Of a stretch of DNA of 64,000 bases, positions 53,667-62,805 are shown one piece after another (within the stretch, counting starts at the first letter, position 1; each line of letters starts with the position of its first letter). The notes beneath the pieces were generated by a model, which was not told the DNA's origin, searched no databases, and worked only from the letters and a program-made list of their open reading frames with translations. Origin of the DNA: Pantoea rwandensis (lineage in GTDB: Bacteria; Pseudomonadota; Gammaproteobacteria; Enterobacterales; Enterobacteriaceae); assembly GCF_002095475.1 (NCBI RefSeq), contig NZ_MLFR01000012.1, forward strand, positions 62,001 through 126,000, read 5' to 3'. A program made the translations under genes and the position numbers.

Positions 53667-54203
53667 TTCAGCGTGAAACTCATCCGCTAGCAAACCCAAT
53701 AGCCAATCGTCACGCCACTCACCGCCAAGGAAAAAACTTTTCCGCAGTGTGCCCTCTTGCTGGAACCCGACTTTCAGCAGTGTCTTACGTGAGGCCTCAT
53801 TACCAGCCGTCACGGTGGCAACCAACTTGCGATAGCCTAATTCACGTAGTGCAAACTGGCTGATATCGCGTAATGATTCCGCGCCAAACCCCTGACCTTG
53901 CGCTGATTTTGCCAACATAAATCCGACTTCAGCAATCCCCTCGCCCCGGTCGATAAATCCCGTCAATCCCAGCGGCGTGGTGTTGTTCTTTTCCATGATC
54001 ACCAGGCACAGCCAGTGGGTGCTGCCTATGCGCCACTCAGGTAATCTCACCTCGAACTTTTCGCGGCGAATGGTCGTTTCAGGCAGGCGATCGGCCACAA
54101 ATTGCATTACCTGTTCGTCGTGTTGCAGCGCAAGGTAGAACGGCCAATCTTCAGCGTTGATTTGACGATAGCGCAGTCGGTGGGAGTGAATATCGAAAAA
54201 CAT
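53652..54203 (-). CDS. GNAT acetyltransferase (RimJ/RimL type)
   Basis: This 183-residue protein is of the RimJ-like GNAT type, with RLRYRQINAEDWPFYLAL at the start and the CoA-binding SAQGQGFGAESLRDI. It may acetylate a protein N-terminus or an antibiotic; the substrate is unknown. AAGGA precedes the ATG at 54203. Its end overlaps eryD by 15 bases in the opposite direction. Confidence 0.85.
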   Translation of the reverse strand: MFFDIHSHRLRYRQINAEDWPFYLALQHDEQVMQFVADRLPETTIRREKFEVRLPEWRIGSTHWLCLVIMEKNNTTPLGLTGFIDRGEGIAEVGFMLAKSAQGQGFGAESLRDISQFALRELGYRKLVATVTAGNEASRKTLLKVGFQQEGTLRKSFFLGGEWRDDWLLGLLADEFHAELAPD

Positions 54204-54267
54204 GCTATTCCTTCGGCAAATTGGGTAACGTCTTAATTTAACGGCAGGAACAATCAATAACGAACGT

Positions 54268-55008
54268 CTACACCAGGCTTAATATTGTCCCCTGCAGGAT
54301 AAACGCTTTTTGAAACCCCTCATCCAATTCTGCGTCGGTGACCACCTGCTTAAAAGGGTGTGAAGGTGCCAGCGAGTAGGGATGAATCTGCCCAAACTTT
54401 GACGAGTCGGTCAATGCAATGGTATGCGTTTGCTTTTCCATGATCGCATTGACGACATCGCAGCGCAGCATATCTCGGCCGGTAAATCCGGTGACTGCAT
54501 CCCAGCCGTCGATACCAATAAAGGCTTTGTGGAAATTAAGATTTTGAATACACAGTCGTGTTAAAGGACCGACTACTGACTCGCTGCTTCTCTGAAACAG
54601 GCCACCGAGGATAATCACATCCCCACCCTTTTCCCGCAGTAAACCGGCAATATAGTGGCTGACGGTAATGATCGTGATATCGTCACGGGCACTTAGCTCG
54701 CGTGCTAGCAACGCATTCGTGCTGCCCCCTTCGATAAACACCGTTTCACCTGTATTCACCAGAGATGCCGCATATTCTGCCAGACGTTTTTTCACAGCAA
54801 AACGCGTCTGCATTCGTGCACCCACATCATCACTTTCTGGCGTTACGGCCGAACCGTGCACGCGACGCAGAAAGCCGCCCTTTTCCAACACATTGAGATC
54901 CTGGCGCACGGTGACTTCTGAAACACCGGTAGTAAGCGCCAGTTCGTTGACGCTTACACTGCCGCGTTCGCTAACCAGTTGGATAATCTGCTGATGACGT
55001 GCGTTCAT
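54268..55008 (-). CDS. DeoR/GlpR family regulator (YciT-like)
   Basis: The 246-residue regulator starts [22 protein letters not shown] with the DeoR HTH ([24 protein letters not shown]) and has a DeoRC domain with [15 protein letters not shown] and [18 protein letters not shown]. The pattern is close to E. coli YciT, which affects osmolarity and motility genes. Targets here are unknown; the neighbouring YbiU-like gene or the ery locus are candidates. Confidence 0.85.
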   Translation of the reverse strand: MNARHQQIIQLVSERGSVSVNELALTTGVSEVTVRQDLNVLEKGGFLRRVHGSAVTPESDDVGARMQTRFAVKKRLAEYAASLVNTGETVFIEGGSTNALLARELSARDDITIITVSHYIAGLLREKGGDVIILGGLFQRSSESVVGPLTRLCIQNLNFHKAFIGIDGWDAVTGFTGRDMLRCDVVNAIMEKQTHTIALTDSSKFGQIHPYSLAPSHPFKQVVTDAELDEGFQKAFILQGTILSLV

Positions 55009-55050
55009 AACACCTGCTGTCCTTAAATTTTCACCAAGCTTACCAGAAAT

Positions 55051-56313
55051 TCAACTTAAGCCGAGACTGCGGCGTCCGTTCACATTCAATGATTCCACAG
55101 TGAAGCGATCCTGCCAGGTGGCTTCATAATCCTCTTTAGGGAAATCACCCGGTGATGCGCCCGTTGCCAATGACTCTGCGACATGAGCGGCATAAGCAGC
55201 ATTTTTTTCACACATGGGAGCAGCCGGAATATACATCACATTACCCCAGCCTTTTTGGTCCTGAACCGGCGCCACAGAGTGGATCACATCACAATGCCAC
55301 CACACCGAATCACCAGCTTCCATGGCAGGGATAGAGCACAAGCCCTGAATCAATTCTGGATGCCACTGCTCTGAAACCGGTAGCACTTTACCCGGTGCAA
55401 CGCCGCAGAGTTCATCTTCGGGCACATCTTTGAGCAGCGGACGCAGCAGCATATACGCCATGGCTTCTGGAACTGGCACCACATGCAGCAGCCCTTGGCC
55501 GAGTTGCATATCCGACAGCGCAGTCCAGCCCTGGAAGGTGCGAAATACCGAGCATTTGGTGGTGGTGCCTGCTTGGTATTCATTCACCTCGGTACGATGT
55601 GCGGCATCCCAAGGATCATATTGGTCGAATTGATTGTTGAAGATCTTGCCAAAGACCCTCTGATAAGCCGGTAATAACCATCGTTCCAGCGCACCGGAAT
55701 CGGTATGTGCACCCAAACCTTTCGATGTAGTGCCAGGCAGGCGACGGCGAATACGATCGGGATAGATAATGCTGACGTCAGGGTCAAACCAGCGTTTGCC
55801 CTGGGATTCGAACGTCCAGAGGTGGTTGAGGAATGATTGTGTTTTTGCCATCGCATCGCTTTGGCGCGCCGTCATCTGCGCCTCGCTCCAATAGATGGGA
55901 TAGATTTCGGGGCGTGACGCATCAAGGCTGCCAAAGAAATTATCACCCGGGCCTTGATAGACCTGATCGAAATGATTGTCATCAAGGTATTTGAGCATCG
56001 ATTCGTCCCAGCATAATGCCTGGTCGCGCGAGAAGGTCTGTTTCACCACCACACAACCACGACGGCGAATATGCGCCTTCACCTCATCGCTTACGCGACC
56101 TTCTGCGATCTCATCCCAGCTGAGTTGCGGCCATGCAGTGCCTTTCTGCGCCTCTTCTGCACGTGCTGCCGCTATCTCGTTAACAATTTTGCTTCTCACT
56201 TGCTCAAACAGCCCTTCGACATCGCCGATTTGCTCTCTAAGCACTCTCTTCATCAAGCGTACGTTGTGTTTGAAATCATCTGGTTGTTGTTCTGAGGTGA
56301 AGATTGTGTTCAT
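55051..56313 (-). CDS. ybiU: DUF1479 protein (YbiU-like)
   Basis: The 420-residue protein matches enterobacterial YbiU (421 residues) along its length. The DUF1479 fold resembles Fe(II)/2-oxoglutarate oxygenases; GAHTDSGALERW gives an HxD motif and WWHCDVIHSVAP a distal histidine. Enzyme activity is unknown. GGAG lies before the ATG. It stands upstream of the YciT-like regulator with a 42-base gap. Confidence 0.88.
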   Translation of the reverse strand: MNTIFTSEQQPDDFKHNVRLMKRVLREQIGDVEGLFEQVRSKIVNEIAAARAEEAQKGTAWPQLSWDEIAEGRVSDEVKAHIRRRGCVVVKQTFSRDQALCWDESMLKYLDDNHFDQVYQGPGDNFFGSLDASRPEIYPIYWSEAQMTARQSDAMAKTQSFLNHLWTFESQGKRWFDPDVSIIYPDRIRRRLPGTTSKGLGAHTDSGALERWLLPAYQRVFGKIFNNQFDQYDPWDAAHRTEVNEYQAGTTTKCSVFRTFQGWTALSDMQLGQGLLHVVPVPEAMAYMLLRPLLKDVPEDELCGVAPGKVLPVSEQWHPELIQGLCSIPAMEAGDSVWWHCDVIHSVAPVQDQKGWGNVMYIPAAPMCEKNAAYAAHVAESLATGASPGDFPKEDYEATWQDRFTVESLNVNGRRSLGLS

Positions 56314-56476
56314 AGCGTTGCTCCGATTTCTTCGTTCGAAACTAATTTACGCTTCATTCATAACAATTGAACAGCAGTTAACCAACATAAATTGCGTGAT
56401 TTTATGATATCAGTCACATTAAACCGTCACTTTAAGCTTTCGTATGAAGCGTGAAGGGAGTTTCGAACACAGGAAG

Positions 56477-57130
56477 TTAATCGAGATAGCGATGATAGCG
56501 AACATGGAGTTCCGCAAGGTTCTTCACATTAAGCTTGCGCATAGCGGCCTGTTTTTGGCTGCTGATGGTTTTGATACTCTTCTCTTTAGCGACAGCGATA
56601 TCAGTGACCGTCCTGCCACGATAAATTGAACGGATAATGGTTCTTTCTGTGGCAGATAAAGACAGCATCGCCTGCTCATCTTTTATGGAAGGCGATAACT
56701 CTCTAGCAGTAAAGCCGCGCCTTAATTGGCGAGGGTGGTCTTCGAACCCCCATTCATTATTCTCTAATACAGAGAAAACTGCACTTTCAACCTCTTTTTG
56801 ACTGCTTTTTCTTTGTAGTATTGCACGCACATTCATCATCTTATATTTCTGCGTTGTTTTATAATCTAGTGCATGAGTCAAAATAACAACCGACGATGAT
56901 AGTGAGCAAGACTTAATGAGTTCCGAAATAATATCAGCATTCGCAATTTCAGTATCAATAATCACCATATGCATGCCCCTCTCGATATGAGTGGGTGCTT
57001 CATCACGGAAATGGATCGGGCAGTGTGCCACATTAATGTATGGAAGCGTCGTTAGCATCGCGCGGATACCGTAGTAAGTAATAGGGTTAGGTGTGATGAC
57101 CATTATGTTTTTGTTTTTATGATTAAGCAT
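56477..57130 (-). CDS. LuxR/RcsB-type response regulator-like protein
   Basis: This protein has about 217 residues. The N-terminal receiver-like half (NIMVITPNPITYYGIRAML, MVIIDTEIANADIISEL, VVILTHALD) lacks a clear acidic pocket: the usual phosphoacceptor region reads IIDTEI. The C-terminus is a LuxR HTH (LSATERTIIRSIYRGRTVTDIA ... KTISSQKQAAMRKLNVKN). This resembles BglJ/RcsA-like accessory regulators that pair with RcsB. It is divergent from the ToxR-like gene at 57483. Several starts are possible; I chose 57130. Confidence 0.8.
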   Translation of the reverse strand: MLNHKNKNIMVITPNPITYYGIRAMLTTLPYINVAHCPIHFRDEAPTHIERGMHMVIIDTEIANADIISELIKSCSLSSSVVILTHALDYKTTQKYKMMNVRAILQRKSSQKEVESAVFSVLENNEWGFEDHPRQLRRGFTARELSPSIKDEQAMLSLSATERTIIRSIYRGRTVTDIAVAKEKSIKTISSQKQAAMRKLNVKNLAELHVRYHRYLD

Positions 57131-57482
57131 ATCTCTCGCTTCTTTCTGTAAAGGCTGCATTAAAAAATCAAATCAATAAAATCGCAGTACATTTAGATAA
57201 CACTTTTAAAAATATATTAACTCAGGACATGCGATTAATCTGATGCGAATATTATTCATCGGCAATGCCGCTTTCAACACACCGGCGCTCATGTCACACA
57301 TAAGTCACCAGCTGTAAATAATAAGCATTTAAATCAATCCTTTGAAGTGGTGACAAAGCGGTTACAACAGCTTTTCCTCGCCCTAAAATGCCCAGAAGAC
57401 CTTCTTGGGACTCATGTTATACTTATCGCATCTGAGGTTGAAACGCCTGCTGTGTGTAGTGAGGTCAAGGTCGAACTTGAAT
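57131..57482. promoter_or_regulatory. Divergent gap between LuxR-type and ToxR-like regulators
   Basis: This AT-rich gap of about 350 bases must hold both promoters. A near-palindrome CCCAGAAG/CTTCTTGGG at 57390-57408 sits close to the plus-strand gene and may be a leader stem or operator. Nothing else is recognisable. Confidence 0.4.
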
Positions 57483-58250
57483 ATGTTATTTTTTACCGAT
57501 TCTGGTCTTATACGACTAGGAGATAAGGAAGTGCTACTCAGCAGGCAAAGCAAAATATGCCTGACGTTTCTGTGTGAGCACGCAGGTGAAATTATTTCCA
57601 AAGAGAGGCTACAAGATGCCTGCTGGAAACAGTATGGTACTGTGGTATCAGAAAATACTGTCAGACAAACCCTCTTTCGCCTCCGTAAATCTCTTGCGTC
57701 ATTAGGTGTCGTGGAGGAAATCCTCGAAACACAGGGTTATGCGGGTTATCGATTAAAACCTGACTACATCAATGTCGTGCCAGATACCCATGAATTTCTG
57801 ATGATTGAACAGCGTTCGGCGTTTGAAACTGTAAAGGAGGAGGATCATCCTAACACTTATCCATTACAGCACTCCCCCATCGCTGTGAAACAAAAAGCAT
57901 CTCAACCGAAACTGATTATTTTCGTTCTCTTCTTATTTTGTTTGTTCTTTGCTACGGGTGCTTATCTTCGCAGTCAACAGTTTATTCACCCACTTCATTA
58001 CAGCGAAGCCGTTAACCAAGACGGACGCATCTTCTATATTTCAAATTACGTAGAAAACAATAATGCCGAGTTGATGTCCCGCGTGAACTATTGGCTTATT
58101 AAGATGAAAATACAAACCACACAAAACAGTAAGATTTACATCAATTCTGACCATGGCAATTCGATAAACCTATTTATCTGCAATGGCGACATTGAAGCAG
58201 AAACTTCTGACTGTGAATCGATGGCGGTTATTGGGAGAAATCACCCATGA
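57483..58250 (+). CDS. ToxR/CadC-like membrane-bound winged-helix regulator
   Basis: The protein has about 255 residues: an N-terminal OmpR-type winged helix (LSRQSKICLTFLCEHAGEIISK, ENTVRQTLFRLRKSL, GYAGYRL; to about residue 95), a linker, one membrane helix (LIIFVLFLFCLFFATGAYL) and a short periplasmic domain with a Cys pair. This is the ToxR/CadC layout. The start is uncertain: ATGs at 57414 and 57483 are both possible, and neither has a strong ribosome site. Its stop overlaps the next gene (ATGA), so the two form a regulatory pair. Confidence 0.82.
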   Translation: MLFFTDSGLIRLGDKEVLLSRQSKICLTFLCEHAGEIISKERLQDACWKQYGTVVSENTVRQTLFRLRKSLASLGVVEEILETQGYAGYRLKPDYINVVPDTHEFLMIEQRSAFETVKEEDHPNTYPLQHSPIAVKQKASQPKLIIFVLFLFCLFFATGAYLRSQQFIHPLHYSEAVNQDGRIFYISNYVENNNAELMSRVNYWLIKMKIQTTQNSKIYINSDHGNSINLFICNGDIEAETSDCESMAVIGRNHP

Positions 58251-58726
58251 AAGTTGCCTTTACTGCCGCGAGCTGCCTGTTGATGATGTTCTTGGGGTGG
58301 TTTTCGTTGCCTTATTTGCTACAACCCTTCTCCGGTGACTGTCGTAGCGAAACCTTAATCATTTACGATGAGCCTGAACGTACCGTGATCAGTCATGGAT
58401 ATTGGGACATCCTGCGGGGTAGCCGTGAAGGTCATCTCAATGCTTACCTGGCCTTTATTTCACCGCAAGGCGATGAGCGAAAGATCAATGTGGATAGAAC
58501 AGTCAATCTTGATTACACCTATCACATTGACTCTTTGACGGCATCAACTGAAAAATCATTCCGCATTGCTGGACCCGACACACAAGACCCGCTAGTCGGA
58601 AAATATATTGATCCGCTGGCCGATGAGAAATTCAGCGCGCGGATTTATCTCTTTAAAGTGGGGAGCCAACTAATTTCAGGTTTCCACTATCGCCCCCTGA
58701 ATCGCTGCATGAAGCCGACTTTTTGA
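58247..58726 (+). CDS. Small periplasmic accessory protein, ToxS-like position
   Basis: The 159-residue protein has an N-terminal membrane anchor or signal (about residues 3-28) and a beta-rich periplasmic domain with Cys residues near 32 and 155. It overlaps the ToxR-like gene by 4 bases. I do not recognise the family. Its place and topology match accessory partners of ToxR-like regulators, such as ToxS, so it may sense or stabilise. Confidence 0.7.
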   Translation: MKVAFTAASCLLMMFLGWFSLPYLLQPFSGDCRSETLIIYDEPERTVISHGYWDILRGSREGHLNAYLAFISPQGDERKINVDRTVNLDYTYHIDSLTASTEKSFRIAGPDTQDPLVGKYIDPLADEKFSARIYLFKVGSQLISGFHYRPLNRCMKPTF

Positions 58727-58727
58727 T

Positions 58728-59219
58728 CTATCCGTGCATCTCCAGCACGATACGATCTACGCACTGTTGCGCTGATAACAGTGCGCTATCCAGTTGCAGC
58801 CGATCACGCTGCCAGGGTTGATATTCACGCTGCTCCACCGCCTGCCAGCTTGGCAATATATGGCCTTTGATATCTGCAACCCTGTTTTCGACACGAAAAC
58901 GATGTTTATTCTTGTCGGAACAGATGATTTCCACCTCCAGAATCGCGGTGCCACTCAGTAATGCAATATCACGATAGGCATCACGAATCTGCATCAGGTC
59001 GTTAACGGAATCCGTAATCACCGTGGAGCCCAATAGCAAATTCTCCCGTGCGACGGCATAGGTTACAAAGTAGCCTTCTGGGCCGATAGGTTGATCTGCT
59101 ACGCGAAGCGCTTGCTCAACACTGTCGACACGCAAATAAACTGCACTTAACTGCCGGGCTAACAAGCGCGCGATGGTGCTTTTTCCCGTACCGGGTAAGC
59201 CACTGAAGGTGATAAGCAT
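58728..59219 (-). CDS. P-loop AAA family kinase-like ATPase
   Basis: The 163-residue protein has a Walker A FSGLPGTGKSTIARLLA at the N-terminus and a VITDSVND Walker-B-like strand. Size and style match small zeta-toxin/chloramphenicol-phosphotransferase-like kinases and YP-type AAA_33 proteins. The substrate is unknown. It is convergent with the ToxS-like gene with only a 1-base gap. Confidence 0.82.
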   Translation of the reverse strand: MLITFSGLPGTGKSTIARLLARQLSAVYLRVDSVEQALRVADQPIGPEGYFVTYAVARENLLLGSTVITDSVNDLMQIRDAYRDIALLSGTAILEVEIICSDKNKHRFRVENRVADIKGHILPSWQAVEQREYQPWQRDRLQLDSALLSAQQCVDRIVLEMHG

Positions 59220-59301
59220 AATGGTCTCGCAGGGTTATTGTGGTTCTTTGATAGAAAGGTGCTCAAAAAACCTATTTTAATCTCGAAATCTAATGAGCCC
59301 A

Positions 59302-59697
59302 CTATTTGTTCTGATACAGATCCCAGCGGTTGCCGTAAATATCTTCAAATACCACCACGATGCCATATTCCTCTTCACGCGGTTGTTCACAGAACGTGAC
59401 GCCGTTGGCTTTCATCTGGTGGTAATCGCGCCAGAAGTCATCCGTCTGCAAGAACAGAAATACGCGACCGCCACATTGGTTGCCAACAAAACCCTGCTGG
59501 CGCTCGTTGGATGCCTGCGCTAACAGTAGGTTACAGTCACTTTGCGGGTTTGGATTCACCACGACCCAGCGCTTACCCGGTTGTGGTGTATCTTCGATTA
59601 AATGAAAACCTAATTTCTGCGTGTAATATTCAATCGCACGATCGTAGTCATCCACCACAATCGCAACATAACCCATACAACGTTTTTGTGTTCTCAT
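59302..59697 (-). CDS. VOC family protein (glyoxalase/dioxygenase superfamily)
   Basis: This single-module VOC protein of 131 residues has CMGYVAIVVDDYDRAIEYYTQKLGFHL at the N-terminus and the C-terminal YGIVVVFEDIYGNRWDLYQ, which holds the usual metal/structural Glu-Asp. The function could be glyoxalase-like or bleomycin/fosfomycin-resistance-like; the sequence does not decide. No operon partner is seen. Confidence 0.85.
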   Translation of the reverse strand: MRTQKRCMGYVAIVVDDYDRAIEYYTQKLGFHLIEDTPQPGKRWVVVNPNPQSDCNLLLAQASNERQQGFVGNQCGGRVFLFLQTDDFWRDYHQMKANGVTFCEQPREEEYGIVVVFEDIYGNRWDLYQNK

Positions 59698-59794
59698 CGT
59701 TTCTCTCTGAATACCCTACCCAATATCAGGCCTGTGAATCAAACCACTGACGACGCGTATCTCATTTCAGACTCGCTTCGTTCAGAAAATAAAA

Positions 59795-59814
59795 AAGCAG
59801 ACCGCAGCCTGCTT
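59795..59814 (-). terminator. Terminator after the monooxygenase gene
   Basis: AAGCAG and CTGCTT pair around an 8-base loop; on the minus strand the stem is followed by TTTTATTTTC. It ends the gene at 59824. Confidence 0.65.
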
Positions 59815-59823
59815 CATCATTCG

Positions 59824-60129
59824 TTACGCGTTGCCACCCGCAACTTTACGTAATGCCACGACTTCGGCCTGTTCTAATAAAGGCTCCAGGTCGGCGAACA
59901 GTTTGACAATATGTGGCGCTTGAAGATGCTTATCCAGCAGAGCCTGGCTGGCCCACTCTTCAGTCCAGACAAAGCGACGTGGATTTTTGCTGTCAATATT
60001 CAGCTGATAAGTGATACATCCTTCTTCACGTAATGTCTCTTCAATAACACCACGAAATAATTGCTCAGCTTTATTTTCACAGCCTGGTTTTGCAGTCAGC
60101 AGTGCAACAACAGGAACCGTCATATTCAT
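59824..60129 (-). CDS. Antibiotic biosynthesis monooxygenase-family protein (YgiN-like)
   Basis: The 101-residue protein has the ABM dimeric alpha/beta-barrel layout, with ALLTAKPGCENKAEQLFRGV and FVWTEEWASQALLDKHLQAPH, as in YgiN-type quinol monooxygenases. Such proteins handle quinones or act as small oxygenases. It is monocistronic with its own terminator. Confidence 0.85.
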   Translation of the reverse strand: MNMTVPVVALLTAKPGCENKAEQLFRGVIEETLREEGCITYQLNIDSKNPRRFVWTEEWASQALLDKHLQAPHIVKLFADLEPLLEQAEVVALRKVAGGNA

Positions 60130-60330
60130 CTCCCTTTTAAATAAAAAATAAAAGCAGACTCAAATTAACCCAGCTTATTCCCGCTGTCAGTCTGAAAACG
60201 TGCGTTGTCTGCGACGAAGCATTCACGGCATAATCAGTGATGACTAACGCAAGGCATGCAACGCTGGATGATGGCTACCATATTGGCGGGAATGGCCGTT
60301 AAACTGGCGTTGGATGCCCGAAAATAGCGT

Positions 60331-60351
60331 CAGGGCGCAATCTGCGCCCTG
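60331..60351 (-). terminator. Terminator after the beta-lactamase gene
   Basis: CAGGGCGCA pairs perfectly with TGCGCCCTG around a 3-base loop. On the minus strand it is followed by ACGCTATTTTC, a moderate T-rich tail. Confidence 0.6.
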
Positions 60352-60360
60352 GGTTAAGCT

Positions 60361-61479
60361 TTACTTGCTCAATTGCTGAATGATTTTATCCGCAGCGACC
60401 ACGCGGTCATCATTCGGGAACCATTTATTCGCCAGCATAATGACGGCAATTTTCTGTGACGGAATAAACACGGCATAGGTTGAGAAACCGTTAGTCGAAC
60501 CTGTCTTGTTAAACCACGCCTGTTGAGGAGCTGCCTGTGGTGGCGAGATTAACGTCGCTGACATCCCTTTCAAGATGCGTTGACTGCTGTTGCCATCGAC
60601 GAGCTGTTGCTGGCTGACAGGCAGCGGATAATATTCCCACATCATCGCTTGAGTGAAGGCATCGGTCTGGTAATAGCCTTGATGCGTGCGGGCAATCGCC
60701 TGCTGCCATTCAGGGGCGACTTTCTGCTCGTTCAGCTGAATAGAAAGCCAACGTATCAGGTCGGCGGAGGTGGATTTCAGCCCATAAGACTCCGCATCCA
60801 ACGGCCCAGGCGTCACACGTACCGGCTTATCCTGTTTGTTGTAACCCTGTGCATACTGGCCCATGGCAGAAGCGGGCACCTGAATAAAGGTGTGGTGCAT
60901 GCCCATGGCCGGCAGCAATTGTTGCTCCATCGCGCTGATGAACGGCTGCTGCAGACTTTTTGCAGCAATCATCCCCAGCATGCCAATACCCAGATTGGAA
61001 TAAACTCGCACACTGCCGGGTTTGGCATTTGGCTGCCAGTGTTTATACCAGTCCATCAGCTGTTGCTGATTCGTCACCTCATCAGGCACAAATAAAGGCG
61101 TTCCGGCGGTGTGCGTAGCAAGATTCAGCAGCGAAACCTGATCAAATGCACTGCCCTTAAGTTCTGGCAACCATTGACTGGCTTTATCGCTAAACTGCAG
61201 TTTTTTCTGCTGTGCAGCATAACTGGCTAATGTCGCGGTAAAGGTTTTGCTCAACGAACCCATCTCAAACAGCGTCTGCTCTGAAATTGGCTGAAGGGTT
61301 TCCTTTGACGCCACGCCGTAATTGTAAAATTCAGTTTTACCGTCATGCAGAATGGCGACAGCCATGCCAGGTATCTGATATTGCTGCATTAATGGTTTAA
61401 TGATGGTGTCGGGCGAAGCAGCGTGCGCCAGTGCATTGCCACCCGCCAGCAACGCCAATACCGTCAGTTGTTTAAGCAT
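60361..61479 (-). CDS. ampC: Class C (AmpC-type) beta-lactamase
   Basis: This 372-residue exported serine hydrolase has a signal peptide ending near residue 21 (ALAHAAS). All class C motifs are present: S75-L-S-K78 (active-site serine), Y160-S-N162 and K325-T-G327. The length matches chromosomal AmpC enzymes (about 380). It hydrolyses beta-lactams, mainly cephalosporins, in the periplasm. No ampR is adjacent, so expression is probably constitutive rather than inducible. Substrate range cannot be read from sequence. Confidence 0.9.
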   Translation of the reverse strand: MLKQLTVLALLAGGNALAHAASPDTIIKPLMQQYQIPGMAVAILHDGKTEFYNYGVASKETLQPISEQTLFEMGSLSKTFTATLASYAAQQKKLQFSDKASQWLPELKGSAFDQVSLLNLATHTAGTPLFVPDEVTNQQQLMDWYKHWQPNAKPGSVRVYSNLGIGMLGMIAAKSLQQPFISAMEQQLLPAMGMHHTFIQVPASAMGQYAQGYNKQDKPVRVTPGPLDAESYGLKSTSADLIRWLSIQLNEQKVAPEWQQAIARTHQGYYQTDAFTQAMMWEYYPLPVSQQQLVDGNSSQRILKGMSATLISPPQAAPQQAWFNKTGSTNGFSTYAVFIPSQKIAVIMLANKWFPNDDRVVAADKIIQQLSK

Positions 61480-61766
61480 GAAAATTCCTTTTCGTTCAGT
61501 GAATACATGATTTCAGCGCGTGATTATAAAATCCTGCCAATTAATCGCCAAACCCAATGTTGTGCTAACACTGAGAAAGTGAAGGTGATCACAACCATGA
61601 AACATTTCATTAACCGTTAATTGATCTTTTCCCCGCCAGCTTTTATAGCTTATGAAAATTATTTCAGGCATCAGAAATAATTTTCAGCACCTACCCCGGC
61701 TCGTTTTACCGCGTTTAGTTGTCACGGCTGAGCCTTCAATATTCAGCGTCTGCTCCGGGGAAAAAC

Positions 61767-62795
61767 ATGAGAAAGATCGCCTCAATTCTGGCTGGCCTCA
61801 CTCTCGCCAGCACACTTGTCAGCACATCACAGGCTGCCGACGACACACCACAATTTCGCTGCAAACCCGGCGAAACTTACTACATGAACGTCATGGTAAC
61901 CGGTGTTGAATATTGGTTTCCGGTCTATGAAATGTTCAAACAAGCCGCGCACCAGTTGGGTTGTAAAACGGTGTACGGTGGGACTCCCGCTTATGACGTC
62001 AACCAACAGTTAGCCAGCTTTGAACAGATTCTGGCACAAAAACCGGCGGGGATTTTCCTTCATCCCATGAATCCTGATCCTTTTATTGAGCCGATCAACC
62101 GCGCTGCCGAAATGGGCATTCCGGTAGTGACTTTTGCTGCTGATTCGCCCAACAGTAAACGCGTCGCCTACATCACGTCTGACAACTTCCGTGAAGGAAA
62201 AGCTGCGGCAGATGAGTTAGGTAAAGCCATGGGTAAAGATGCCGAATTCGCCGTTTTAGAGAATCCCGGCCAGGATAACCACGACCGCAGAGTCACAGCA
62301 TTCGTCAATGAAATGAAAGCGGCATTCCCCGACAGCAAGTTAGTGGCGCGCGCGGCAACTTATCAGGACCCTTCCAAAGCCTACAACGCTGTGCTGTCGA
62401 TGTTGCAAGCTCACCCCAATCTGAAAGGCATCTTTATGCCGGAAGCCAGTTCGGCGATTGGTGCTGCGCAAGCGGTGGCGGAAAATGGCGGCAAAGTGAA
62501 AGTCATGACGGTGGACGTCAATGCCAAAGTGTTGGATATGATCAAAAGCGGACAGGTATTTGGTGCCATCAACCCGAATCAGGGTATTCAGGGTTATATG
62601 GGCTTTATGACTCTATTCCTTGCCGCTCATCCAGAGCTCATTGACCCAATGAATGACGCTAAACGTCAAGGCGTCAATCCCTTCTCGTTCCCCATTCTTG
62701 ATAACGGTTACGCGGTTGTCACTAAAGACAATGCCGACGATTTTCGTTGGGATAGTTATCTGAAACGCCGTGGCACCAAAGGCATTAACGAGTAA
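61767..62795 (+). CDS. Sugar ABC transporter substrate-binding protein
   Basis: The 342-residue protein has a signal peptide (cleavage near SQAADDT) and an RbsB-like two-lobe fold, with GIFLHPMNPDPFIEPINRAAEMGIPVV interrupted only by normal variation, and GIFMPEASSAIGAAQAV. GGGGA lies before the ATG at 61767. It is followed 10 bases later by the ATPase gene, so it heads an importer operon continuing beyond the window. The ligand is unknown. Confidence 0.87.
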   Translation: MRKIASILAGLTLASTLVSTSQAADDTPQFRCKPGETYYMNVMVTGVEYWFPVYEMFKQAAHQLGCKTVYGGTPAYDVNQQLASFEQILAQKPAGIFLHPMNPDPFIEPINRAAEMGIPVVTFAADSPNSKRVAYITSDNFREGKAAADELGKAMGKDAEFAVLENPGQDNHDRRVTAFVNEMKAAFPDSKLVARAATYQDPSKAYNAVLSMLQAHPNLKGIFMPEASSAIGAAQAVAENGGKVKVMTVDVNAKVLDMIKSGQVFGAINPNQGIQGYMGFMTLFLAAHPELIDPMNDAKRQGVNPFSFPILDNGYAVVTKDNADDFRWDSYLKRRGTKGINE

Positions 62796-62805
62796 GGAGC
62801 CGATC

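Noticed and set aside
60256..60327. 23-codon hydrophobic ORF (MQRWMMATILAGM...) upstream of the ampC terminator
   Set aside because: The ribosome site is too close to the ATG and the peptide matches nothing I recognise. It could be the remnant of a membrane protein but is not supported.
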